Shown here piece after piece: positions 10,556 to 20,184 of a stretch of 64,000 bases of DNA. The notes beneath the pieces were generated by a model. The model saw only the letters and a list, made by a program, of their open reading frames with translations. It was not told the DNA's origin and ran no database searches. This stretch comes from Viridothelium virens. Lineage: Eukaryota; Ascomycota; Dothideomycetes; Trypetheliales; Trypetheliaceae. The stretch is from assembly GCA_010094025.1 (NCBI GenBank), contig ML991774.1:684821-748820 (forward strand), in the 5' to 3' direction. The position numbers were made by a program, and so were the translations under genes. Within the stretch, counting starts at the first letter, position 1. Each line of letters opens with the position of its first letter.

Positions 10556-13500
10556 TCACTCTCCTCCCTGCTCCTCCCTCAACCCCTCCACAAACCGCTC
10601 CGCCCTCTTCTTCACGTCCTCCACCTCCCTCGCCGTCCCCTTCTGCTCCTCAAACTCCAACCACCGCTTAAACACAAACCTCGCCCTTCGCGCCTTCATC
10701 TTAACCCCCTCCCCACCCCCTCCACTCGTCATCCGCTCAAACAGCCCCCTCACATTCGCCACATCGCCGTGCCTCATCTCGAGATCGACAAACTGATCCC
10801 ACAGATCCCCCCGCTTGGGAAACGTCGAGACGAGGCCTTCGAAGATAGTCCGCCCCCGCTCCGGCTCCCCCGCCGGCGACGTGAACTCGAGCGCCGCAAA
10901 CCGCGTCGTGAGGTGGCGGTGGAGGTGCTCCGGGACGGACTGGGCGGCGCGCGAGAGTAAGGCGCGGGCGCGGGCGGGCTCGTGGAGGGTGGTCATGAGG
11001 AAGGTGGCGTAGTTGAGCCAGAGGGCCGGGTTGGCGGAGAAGGCCTTGATGCGCGTCATGATTTGGAAGAGGTCGTCGGCGGGCTGGTGCTTGCCGGAGT
11101 CGATGTAGATGCTTGCGAGGCGCTCGTGCATCGTCTGGCTGTCGGCGTACTGGCAGGCGCGTTTGAAGACGGCGTCGAGGGTTGCGTCGTCGCCGTAGGT
11201 GTTTTCGAGGTTGAGGAGGGCGATCCAGACGTTGGCTTTTTCTTCTTCTTCCCGCTGGTGGATGGTTTTGAGGGCGCGCTCGCCGATCTCACGGGCGGTG
11301 CTGGCTTCGCCGAGCTGTAAGTAATGTGCCATGTACTGGATCCAGAGTGCAGATGAGTTTGGCTGGCCCAGGAGTTGTCTCTCGAAATCGTCGGCGGACT
11401 GGGGACCATAGCTGTCAAGATCTCCTGTTCGGTCGACACCAGGGCCAGGCGCTTTGCGCTTCCGGTGTTGATCCGCTTTACCATCATCATCATGTCCTAA
11501 GAAAGTGTCATCTTGACCGAAAGCTAGGTCATCTGCTGCGGTCCCATCCCAATTAAAACCGCTCGTAGATAAACCTTCGGTTGCCTCCTTTGCGTGCATG
11601 TCTTCATCTTCAAGATCCTCATTATCGACGTCCACTGCATTTTCGTCTTCTAAATCCTCTTCGTCGCTCTCGTCGCCCTTATTCACCTCAGCCATGTCAA
11701 GCTCTGGACCAGGACTGCCAGCTTTGCTAGCACCCTCAAGTCGGACGCCACTTTCACTCCCAGAGTCCTCCCCATCGGTCAGATCTGGCATGTCCTCCAC
11801 TACATTGCTGTCTTGGAAGTACGAAGCTTTCAATCCAAAATTGATGCGTCGCTTCTCTGGATCCACTTTGAGCACAATAGCCTTGACTTTGTCGCCTTCT
11901 TCATATAGAGTCCTCACGTCTGATACCCTGTCTTCAGCCACTTCGCTGCGATGACACAGCCCGCTGACATTACGAGAATTGTCGACCACAATGAATGCAC
12001 CAAAGTCCTCGACCTTCCGGATTTTGCCATTGATGATTTGGCCAGATTGCAAATCGTCAAAGGTCAGAGGCGCCACGTAATTTTCATCGAGCATGGACGC
12101 CTTCAAGCTCATTTGGACATAGTTCAAAGCCTCGTCAATAGCCGTGACCTTGCCTCGGACCAGTTCGTCAATTTTGAAAGCGGTCTTCCACTCTTTCAGA
12201 AAAGCATCCGAGAGATCGGCAAGGCGCACAAAGGCCGTGACGTTCGGACTCAGCCTCACGAATACCCCCTTGTCGGAGATGTGCTTGACAAAACCGCGGA
12301 CAATGTCATTGACTTTAAGTTGGGAGACGGCAGAAATGTGAGGGTCTGTCACTGGCAACGACGAGCTGAGTACCTTTGACGGTCTTGTCGAGAGAGTGAC
12401 TTTCTGGTTGATTGAATCAACTCCAAGAACGCAAACACGGATGATTTCATTTTTGTTGTATCCTGAGAGATTAGCTTGAGAATAATCATCAGCCAGCTGT
12501 GTTAAGCCAACAGTCCCGACAACAGAAGTGCTGAGCCGCACAACGAGGGCGCTTTCTGAGGCCTTGGCGACTTGGCCTGCAAGGATCATGCCCTCAGAAA
12601 TATCGCTGATAGTCAAACCTGCTCCATTTCTATTGCGGGTCGCGACCAAGTCTAAGCGACTGCTAGGTAGATCAATGCTTTTGACATGGGTCATGAGTGC
12701 AGTACCGGCGGGAAAATTCCGCGCGAGATCTTTTAACATCGATACATCGTCAGAGAGGTCCAACGCTTCGATTCGGCCATGAACGTTAGGCGATACTGTC
12801 GTCCAAACATGCGTGTTTGTTGTATTATTGACGAAGGCGATAACAGACGATCCCACAGTGAGTTTGTCTAGTGTCAAGACATCGGCGTCATCTGAGACCA
12901 AGCTTGCCGCTTTTGCTGTCAATTCAAAGACGGGGTTGCTTCCCTGACGATGCGATATTGGCAGAAATCTGTGCGTCCTTGAGTTGTGGAGACCAATGAT
13001 CTTGACCGCAATACTCTCGTGCCTCTTGAAACGCGCAAGCGGTTTTTTCTTATCTTCGATATCTTCCCATTTGTCAAAGATTTCGGAAATGTCCACACGG
13101 CCATGAACCTTGTCGGCAAGTTGTACGTTCAACTGGGTCTCCTTGATGGAAGTTATTCGAGCCTGAGTTCGGTATCCAAGCTTGAAATCAGCCATTGATG
13201 TTGAGTGTCCATCAACGGGATTCATCACCTCGCCTACAGCAGCGCTCTCTTTGTTTTTATCAACTTTTTGGGGATCATCCTTAAGTTGCTCGCCCTCTTT
13301 CATCGAGAGAGTGAAACGCTCCTGTTGATGATCAATACGGTGAATCCAGGCCTTGATCGACTGATCGGTGCGAAAACCAAACTCAGGTATTTTCTGCATT
13401 TCATCCGTCAGTTGCTTTTTTGGTAGCAGCCCGACGAGTCCCCCGGCGAATTCAACAAAGACGCCATCGGATGTGATATTTCGCACGAACCCTTCCACAA

Positions 13501-16021
13501 GTTGGTTTGGCTGGACGTCTTGGAATGACGAGAGCAATCGGCTAGCTCTGGCTGCTTTCAGCAGTGAAGGCTTCTTAGATAGAAGTACTAGCTTGCGCTT
13601 GCTGCTTTTGTCTAAAGCAAGCAATTCCTGCAGCTTCTGCCCAGTCTTAATCCTTTTCAGTGCTAACCTATCTCTCTCTTCCGTACCATCATTTAGATGC
13701 CCAAGTTTGAGAATACCAGGTCGGCCGCTGCCAACAAGCTGCACGGTGATGTGAAGGTCCGTTATTTCAGTCACTGTCCCATCCACAAGAGTACCTGATG
13801 CAGCTTCATCGTCATCGACATCTTCCTCAGCATTTACGGTAGACGGATCTCTGCAAGAGACAGTCATCCTATTGTTTTCAGAATCTACTGACCTCACGTT
13901 GACGTGAACAGTCTGACCCACGTGGAAATGATCCGAGGGATTTTTGATGTATGCCTCGCTCATCTCTGATATGGGCAAGAAGCCGCGCACCTTCCCAAAA
14001 AACTGAACAATCGCACCGCTTTCCGAGAGACTAAGCAATGTGCCGGATGATTGAGAACCTATGGACACATCCGTGTAATCGGCCCAGATATGACCAGAAT
14101 TTATAAGTGTTTTCTTGAGGGTCAGTCTGATGGACCGCTTGTCCAAGTCGATTGATAACACACGCGCTGACAGGCGCATGCCTTCTTTGAATTTTCTCTC
14201 GGGGTGCTTTAGTTTGACGTCGGCAAGATGCAATTCGGGCACTAGAGCTGTGATTCCATCTGCCAGGTTCACAAGTAGACCTCCAATACCATTAGCGTTG
14301 ATGATAAGCCTTTCCACGGTACCCTGCACGACTTGTCCTACTCGGATATCTTCAAGGCGGAGGAATGGCTGCTCGATGATTTTCTGTTCGAGTGATAGAA
14401 TGTATTGGGCATCCATAGAGTTGTAGCCTAGTACTCTAGCGCGATGACTGGAACCAAGTTTGTATAGACCTGTTGTCTGCGATAAGGTGTCCACTCTGTC
14501 ATCAGAGAGCCTGGAAATGTGAGCCAACCCATAGAGACCATTACCAAGACCAAGAACAAGACCCTGCTTCGCAATGACTTTTACGACCGTAGCCGTCTCG
14601 ACAATAGCTGAAACATCCAAGATGTCTAACGGTGGTCGGACAACATCGCCCGTTTTCGCCACTGACTGCGACAAAGAGAGAACGTGCTCAAGCAGCGACA
14701 CAAGAACCTTGTTTTCTCCATCTGCAAAGGTGCAGATTATCCGTGCCTTTATCTTGGATCCAACTTTTGCCAATTTGGCCTCCTCATCCGGACTGGTTCC
14801 TGCGCCAGAATGAACCCAGTCCGCAGTGGCATCAACGAGTCCTGCAATCTTGCCGCACATTCCCGTTGCAGTCGCACTAGTCACAGGCATCTGCACAGCT
14901 GTTCCCGGCAGCAAATTGTCTAATTTTGGCATGTCGGACACAAAATTCGATTTTCGGATGTTCCCTATCCGGCTTTGATTGGCAGAGAGTTGGAGCGTCT
15001 TCTTATTGGAACTCAATCCCGTGACTAAGCATAGCCATACCATTCCCTCCTTGACCTTCGACGGGTCTAGGCTTGGATCGAGTTCAAAAACGGGAACAAA
15101 GCCTCTTAGGGAATTATTCTTAAGACCAAGATCCATGATGAAGCCTCGATCCTCAATGCTGACAACGGCGGCTTGAATCGTACTGCCTATAGTTACATCT
15201 GATGCCTGGACTTCGACGTTGGTTTGACGTGGGTTGAGAGTGAGCTCAATTCGTCGTTTTGATTTGGCAAGACCCTGAACCGACTGCTCATCTGAATTTG
15301 ACACCACACAAGCACGAAGATATTGTCCATTTCGAAATATTTCTCGCAGGTTAATGTCATCGTCTTCATTTGCTCCCTCTAGGTCGTCCTCGTCTGATCG
15401 GGCGAGAATGGTTTCGATACGCTGATTAAGTGTATCAGAGACCGAGGTCAAAGGTATATAACCAGTAAGATTGTTCGGCAGCGTCAAGGCAATATCGCGA
15501 GGAGTAATTTGGGCCACCTGTCCAAGCACAACAGAGCCTGGGATAAGCTTCCGGAAGCTAAGGCTTTCAATCTTGACATTATCCTCGGGAGCGACCTCAG
15601 GCGCCGTTACCGACAAGTGCGAGCGCTTCCTTTTCTTTGATCTCTGTTTTTGCTTGATTTCGCCCTGAGCCTCCGTCCCTATGTTTTCTCTATCAGAGGT
15701 GTTGTCATCTTCGACCTGGCCCTTGGGTGGTCTGTTCTCGAACAGCACGTCCCGCTCAGCGTCAATCTTGATCTGCTTGTGCTCCAGAGGCGTCAAGACA
15801 CTGGCACCCCCACGGGGAAAACTTGCTTCTTCGCTACTTAGCAAGGATGGTCGTGGCTGCTTTCCTGATCCATCCTCTGCCTTCTGGTCATTCTGAGCTG
15901 GCTTGGATTTTTTTGGTTTGGGCTGCGAAGGTGCATCTTCTTTCCGGGCTTTCTTAGGCCTGGGACCATTGTTCGCGCGTTGAGACTTGTCAGCATCAGC
16001 ACGACGTTTGGTCGGAGCCAT
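10556..16021 (-). CDS. RRP5: rRNA biogenesis protein Rrp5
   Basis: This is an SSU/LSU processome factor in the nucleolus, required for cleavages at A0-A3 in pre-rRNA. It is a single exon of 1821 residues, starting MAPTKRRADADK. The frame continues open upstream to 16297 but holds no earlier ATG, and homologues also begin with a basic MAP-type leader. Visible parts: a basic, lysine-rich N-terminus (to about 150), then a long array of S1 RNA-binding domains (repeated patterns such as GxVxxIxxxGxxVxL, for example GFVRNITSDGVFVEFAGGLV and GFVKHISDKGVFVRLSPNVT), an acidic linker, and a C-terminal HAT/TPR-like helical region (about the last 300 residues, starting DFERQLLGQPNSSALWIQYM). It shares a promoter of 294 bp with the divergent Cdt2-like gene. 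The last 760 bp have very different codon use from the rest. Confidence 0.96.
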   Translation of the reverse strand: MAPTKRRADADKSQRANNGPRPKKARKEDAPSQPKPKKSKPAQNDQKAEDGSGKQPRPSLLSSEEASFPRGGASVLTPLEHKQIKIDAERDVLFENRPPKGQVEDDNTSDRENIGTEAQGEIKQKQRSKKRKRSHLSVTAPEVAPEDNVKIESLSFRKLIPGSVVLGQVAQITPRDIALTLPNNLTGYIPLTSVSDTLNQRIETILARSDEDDLEGANEDDDINLREIFRNGQYLRACVVSNSDEQSVQGLAKSKRRIELTLNPRQTNVEVQASDVTIGSTIQAAVVSIEDRGFIMDLGLKNNSLRGFVPVFELDPSLDPSKVKEGMVWLCLVTGLSSNKKTLQLSANQSRIGNIRKSNFVSDMPKLDNLLPGTAVQMPVTSATATGMCGKIAGLVDATADWVHSGAGTSPDEEAKLAKVGSKIKARIICTFADGENKVLVSLLEHVLSLSQSVAKTGDVVRPPLDILDVSAIVETATVVKVIAKQGLVLGLGNGLYGLAHISRLSDDRVDTLSQTTGLYKLGSSHRARVLGYNSMDAQYILSLEQKIIEQPFLRLEDIRVGQVVQGTVERLIINANGIGGLLVNLADGITALVPELHLADVKLKHPERKFKEGMRLSARVLSIDLDKRSIRLTLKKTLINSGHIWADYTDVSIGSQSSGTLLSLSESGAIVQFFGKVRGFLPISEMSEAYIKNPSDHFHVGQTVHVNVRSVDSENNRMTVSCRDPSTVNAEEDVDDDEAASGTLVDGTVTEITDLHITVQLVGSGRPGILKLGHLNDGTEERDRLALKRIKTGQKLQELLALDKSSKRKLVLLSKKPSLLKAARASRLLSSFQDVQPNQLVEGFVRNITSDGVFVEFAGGLVGLLPKKQLTDEMQKIPEFGFRTDQSIKAWIHRIDHQQERFTLSMKEGEQLKDDPQKVDKNKESAAVGEVMNPVDGHSTSMADFKLGYRTQARITSIKETQLNVQLADKVHGRVDISEIFDKWEDIEDKKKPLARFKRHESIAVKIIGLHNSRTHRFLPISHRQGSNPVFELTAKAASLVSDDADVLTLDKLTVGSSVIAFVNNTTNTHVWTTVSPNVHGRIEALDLSDDVSMLKDLARNFPAGTALMTHVKSIDLPSSRLDLVATRNRNGAGLTISDISEGMILAGQVAKASESALVVRLSTSVVGTVGLTQLADDYSQANLSGYNKNEIIRVCVLGVDSINQKVTLSTRPSKVLSSSLPVTDPHISAVSQLKVNDIVRGFVKHISDKGVFVRLSPNVTAFVRLADLSDAFLKEWKTAFKIDELVRGKVTAIDEALNYVQMSLKASMLDENYVAPLTFDDLQSGQIINGKIRKVEDFGAFIVVDNSRNVSGLCHRSEVAEDRVSDVRTLYEEGDKVKAIVLKVDPEKRRINFGLKASYFQDSNVVEDMPDLTDGEDSGSESGVRLEGASKAGSPGPELDMAEVNKGDESDEEDLEDENAVDVDNEDLEDEDMHAKEATEGLSTSGFNWDGTAADDLAFGQDDTFLGHDDDGKADQHRKRKAPGPGVDRTGDLDSYGPQSADDFERQLLGQPNSSALWIQYMAHYLQLGEASTAREIGERALKTIHQREEEEKANVWIALLNLENTYGDDATLDAVFKRACQYADSQTMHERLASIYIDSGKHQPADDLFQIMTRIKAFSANPALWLNYATFLMTTLHEPARARALLSRAAQSVPEHLHRHLTTRFAALEFTSPAGEPERGRTIFEGLVSTFPKRGDLWDQFVDLEMRHGDVANVRGLFERMTSGGGGEGVKMKARRARFVFKRWLEFEEQKGTAREVEDVKKRAERFVEGLREEQGGE

Positions 16022-16315
16022 GCTGTCTGCAGGTTTCGATATTTCCGTGCCGACCCACGCCTTAGGTGGTGGTCCGAATTGAACTCCGAATGGAAGTTGC
16101 CGAAAGTTTGGCGGGGCGGAGGATGGAAATTTTTGTCGGAGGTCGCACCAGTCGGTGTCGGTGGTGCCGCACTCACGGAGCTTGGACCATCGTTTTAACA
16201 CTTTACGCGACGACGCGTCTAACTCCGACTCGCTCGCAAATGCTTGACTGAGTCCAGATAGAATTGTCTGTTTGTATGTCCGATTAAACAAGCTCACTGC
16301 ATTGCGAGACGCGCA
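16022..16315. promoter_or_regulatory. Shared divergent promoter of RRP5 and CDT2-like gene with ACGCG motifs
   Basis: The two start codons are 294 bp apart and point away from each other. The interval carries ACGCG at 16205-16209, a full ACGCGT at 16213-16218 and ACGCG at 16309-16313, the core of the MluI cell-cycle box bound by MBF in yeasts. Function here is inferred. Confidence 0.5.
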
Positions 16316-18628
16316 ATGTCTTCTCCAATCAGAAGCACGGGTCCATCAATTTTTTCTCCAGAGCAGCCTCGCTCCTCCCCACTACGTCTTCCCTCCAGTA
16401 ATGGTAGCAGAAAAGCTCGCAAACCTCCGAACATAACTCCGAAACGTTTCACCCGCTTCTTCACCCCTCGATCATCAGTTGCTTCACATAAATCTTCAGG
16501 AAGACTTAGTCGCTCGGGTAGACAGTTGCGGGATATCACACGAGATGCGATCAACGGCGCTGGGACCGCTAGATCAAGCTCCTCAGGCAAGCGAGCTTTA
16601 TTTGAAGACATCAAACCGTCGCAAGTTGCATCAGGCTCTACACAGAGATTGACGTCTCACAAACGGAGACGAACATCACCACCTCCACTCGACAGTTCGC
16701 CGCCACGCTCTTCACCGTGTCACCAGTCCTCAGATGCCTTGCCTCCCATCCTTTATAGTTCGGACGTCCTTTCGCCCCGGGAAAGTATCGAGGATGACTA
16801 CTCACTTCCAAGTCCACTCAATATACAGCCATGTCCTGAGCCTGTGAAGCGTGTTAGGAATACTGGCGTTGTTGCGCAGGATCTGCAACGAAGCTTCGGG
16901 GGCCACGATTGCGTGGGAAGAGGTAGCCGGCAGGAGCATTGTACTGGTAAGATTACCACGAAATTGATCTCGAAATTGGCTAATTCTTCAGATTGGCAAT
17001 ATCATACGCAAGATTTCTATAGCACCCCAAGCGACCGCTATCGCTTTGCTAGCCCTGCTCTCCCGTTTTGCACCAAAAGTTGTAATAGTATGTCTACACT
17101 TAATCTTGAATATCTCTGATCAACTCGTCCTCCTCACCCTGATTGGCTGCTAATTATGACACAGCGAATTCCCTCGTCGCATTCGGAGATGAGGAAGGCT
17201 CTATCCGGCTGATTGACTCGGCCAAGGACTGCCATGAAGGATTCTCGCGAGCCCATGTCACGTTTCGACCGCATGCAAACGCAATTATGGACCTTGCCTT
17301 TTCACCAGACGATCTACGACTTGTTGTAGGATCTGGCGACCAAACTTCAACAGTGATTGACATGCAAACTCAGCAAACAATATATACCATGCCCGGCCAT
17401 TCATCCTCCGTCAAACAGGTGGCTTTTCAACCAGGGCAAGATCGCATTGTGGCTACATCTGGCCGTGATGGTAGCATACGTCTATGGGATACTCGGTGTC
17501 GCGACCGCACCTCGTCCCAGGTCAATCTGCGTACATCGTTCGAATCTCAGATATCTTCAGGAAGCCAAGATGATGTCTTGATTCATAATGCGGCTTTGTT
17601 GAGATCTATCCCAGGTGCTCATGCTGTTCGGCAACCCCTAACACCTAGTCAGGGAGCTGAGAACGTTCGCGGCAACACAAGGTAATGTGATACTCCTAGT
17701 GTTCCACACAAAATTAACGTCGGTTAGATCTGCCTCGCTAAAGGGAGAATCCCCTAGTCGCGTTGGGGACGTTTCCATCACTGCCCTCTCCTTCCTTCCT
17801 GTAGGCCGTGAACATTTGTTGATGACGGCAAGTGAAGCAAATGCTGTTGTCAAATTATGGGATATTCGGTTGCAGCCAAAGTCCAGACACCGTCCAATCT
17901 TGCCGATTTCTGTCACCAAAGAGCCGGAGAGCCATATTCGGCATCGCCCATTTGGCATCAATTCTTTATCTTTGAGTGGGGATGGTGCTCGTTTTTACGC
18001 CTTATGTCGAGACAGTACGGTATATGCTTATTCTACGAATCACCTCATCTTGGGCTCAGCGCCAGAGTACTGTCATGCTTCAAAGCGGAAAGCCAGGGCC
18101 AGAGTAGAGAGCAAGGAGGGATTGGGTCCCATATACGGCTTCAGGCATCCCAAGTTGCTCGCAACGACTTTCTATATAAAATCATCTCTGCGAGCTGCAA
18201 AGAACGACAGGAGCGAGGTACTAGCTGTTGGCAGCAGCGATGGCTGTGCAATATTATTCCCAACGGAAGAGATTCGGGCGCAGGACTCCGAGAGAGGAAA
18301 CGATTATGACAATATCAGCCCAGCCCTACCGAGCCATCCGAGACTGGGGAGAGGGGCAAGCGCCACTAGTATCTTTGGAAGACCAAACGACAATGTGCCA
18401 ATCCATCAAAAAGGTACTGCACTCATCCGAGGTCACCAGAAGGAGGTGACTAGTCTGACATGGACTGCTGACGGAGATTTGGTGTCGGTTGGCGATGATT
18501 ACGTGGCACGCTGCTGGAGAGAGGGTAGCAAAGCGCGAGAATTACGGCGAGGCGGAGAACTCCATGGGCAGAGATGGGACTGTGGCTGGGCTGATACGGA
18601 AGATTTTTGGGACGACGAGGACTGCTGA
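16316..18628 (+). CDS. Cdt2-like WD40 protein (CRL4 substrate receptor)
   Basis: This is the probable substrate receptor of the Cul4-Ddb1 ubiquitin ligase that removes Cdt1 and Spd1-type proteins during S phase, by family resemblance to fission-yeast Cdt2 and human DTL. Three exons: 16316-17087, 17165-17681 and 17728-18628. Introns are 77 bp (GTATGT...TGCTAAT...CAG) and 46 bp (GTAATG...ATTAAC...TAG). The protein is 729 residues. The N-terminus is basic and disordered and includes the fungal block TPKRFTRFFTPRSS. WD40 repeats begin after the first intron (SLVAFGDEEGSIRLID; IMDLAFSPDDLRLVVGSGDQ; DGSIRLWDTR; NAVVKLWDIR) and end with LTWTADGDLVSVGDDYVARCWRE. The acidic C-terminus ends WADTEDFWDDEDC. 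The call as Cdt2 rather than another DWD protein is fairly secure from the N-terminal block plus repeat layout. Confidence 0.82.
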
Positions 18629-19480
18629 GAGCGGTGCCCAAAGCTTTTGGTTAGAAGAATCAGTAAAGCTTGGATTGCTCACGTACCCTTGTTTGCATAT
18701 ATCAGGAAATTTCTGGATCGGGGAAGTGCTAATAAACCGCAATAACTGTGTGAAAATCGGCCTTACAATGTGCAATTGTGCATGGGCTTTGATCGAGACG
18801 AAGGAGACATAGAAGGTAGGGGTTGGGTACCTGTCGATAGAATCAACCCATGTCAGGGACCCCGATAGGCTAGGCAAGTACACGAAATTAGCCCAAGCTT
18901 AGAACAAAAATGCGTACACTATCCCGCATGTTTATCATGTAGAAGTCGTTGGGCCGTTGTGTTCAAATTTCGAACCCGCCGCACTGTTCCCAGGCCAGGC
19001 TCGACAAACACTATTCCTGTTCCTGAAATTTACTCCACTTTCCTATCTTGTGGGCAAGCGTGGTTACCTATTTCGATTCTTACCCGTAACACCCCTCAAT
19101 TCCTCTTTAGATGATTGTAGGACGGCAACATCTTGGCTTACCTCGATTTAGGTATCTGAGAGTGAGGCAGAGTGCTTTTCTCTAGCAATTCCTGATAAGC
19201 AATCGTCGTCTTGAATTGTATTGCTAATCGGATATGATCAAGGGTTGCCAACGTCATCGCAATCAAAATTTTACGGTTAACCATGCCAAATTTTGACACA
19301 TTTTTCAGCTGATCCGAAGCTCCGGTCTGTCAGCGCTTGTGATAATGTTCACCCAGCTAGGTAAGGTAGTCAAAGTATTTGACTCTGTGACACTAGCTAG
19401 ACAAAAGCCTATATAAGAGCAAATCGGATCCAAACATTCTCGCCGCCGCCATCCCGCGTGAGCAGTCATCTTCCCACCAT
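18629..19480. other. Intergenic region upstream of the secreted-protein gene
   Basis: Both neighbours are on the plus strand. Apart from a TATA-like box near 19410, nothing is recognisable. The region is AT-richer than its surroundings. Confidence 0.55.
19410..19417 (+). promoter_or_regulatory. TATA box of the small secreted-protein gene
   Basis: TATATAAG lies about 65 bp upstream of the tandem ATGATG start at 19481. Canonical TATA boxes this close to a start were not noticed at the other genes here, which fits a regulated secreted protein. Confidence 0.5.
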
Positions 19481-20075
19481 ATGATGCTTTTCATTTTTTT
19501 GGCATCCTTTCTGGGACTTTCTTCCTCCTTTGCCGCCGCTGCCAATAGTAATTTCTTAACAGCTACTGCGATTGTGACGGACAAATCAAATAACTCCGCT
19601 TTCGAATGCTGGGAGTTTACGACACCATTCTCAGTGTCAACAGATGCCGGCACGACTGGCGCTGCCACACTTCCATTCAATACGTCGGAGATAGTCTATA
19701 CCGTAATTCCTCCGCGGTTCAATGGCGGCACCCACAAAGCACCTAAACTACAGTCAGTGTCTCGGAAAGCCAGACCTACATGTCTAGAAGCACAACTGAT
19801 CTCTTTCATCTAGGCTGGTTGCCTTTCTCACCGGATTGGCTCACGTCACACTCCCAACCAATAGCAGCTCGGAAGCTTGGATCCTGGGTGGAAGCGCCAC
19901 AAGTTTAATCGTAGCTGCAGACACGACTGGTGGTGGACACATTACGACTTATCCTTCAGACGAGACTACGCTGAGCCTCCAGATTCCGCTTGACGGAGAT
20001 ACTCCGTTACCATACAATGTCATCAGCAATGAAGCATGTCACCAAACGACGCAAATTGTTGGTGGCTCAAGCTAA
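19481..20075 (+). CDS. Small secreted protein with cupin-like barrel pattern
   Basis: Two exons: 19481-19752 and 19814-20075, intron 61 bp (GTCAGT...TAG), 177 residues. The N-terminus (MMLFIFLASFLGLSSSFAAA) is a signal peptide. The mature part has beta-strand-rich segments with the order PPRFNGGTHKAPKLQLVAFL, then GLAHVTLP, then AWILGGSATSLIVAAD and HITTYPSDETTLSLQIP. The order 'P..GG.H.AP..Q.V.F.TG.A.V.LP' resembles a one-domain cupin, but the metal-binding histidine set is not complete by eye. Two cysteines remain in the mature chain (FECWEF and EACHQ) and could pair. Related proteins seem to occur in filamentous fungi as uncharacterised secreted proteins. Function unknown. It ends 109 bp before the convergent Ybp1 stop. 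Confidence 0.75.
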
Positions 20076-20184
20076 TTGAAACTTCCGCGGCGTGAGCCGT
20101 GTATACTTTGTATATACCATCAAGAGAGCTAGCAAAGGTTTCGTGACACATAGACATCTGCCGTTCGCCGATTTACGGAACAGT

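Noticed and set aside
16022-16297. In-frame N-terminal extension of RRP5 by 92 codons
   Set aside because: No ATG in the extension, and it would leave almost no promoter before the divergent gene; the ATG at 16021 is the first.
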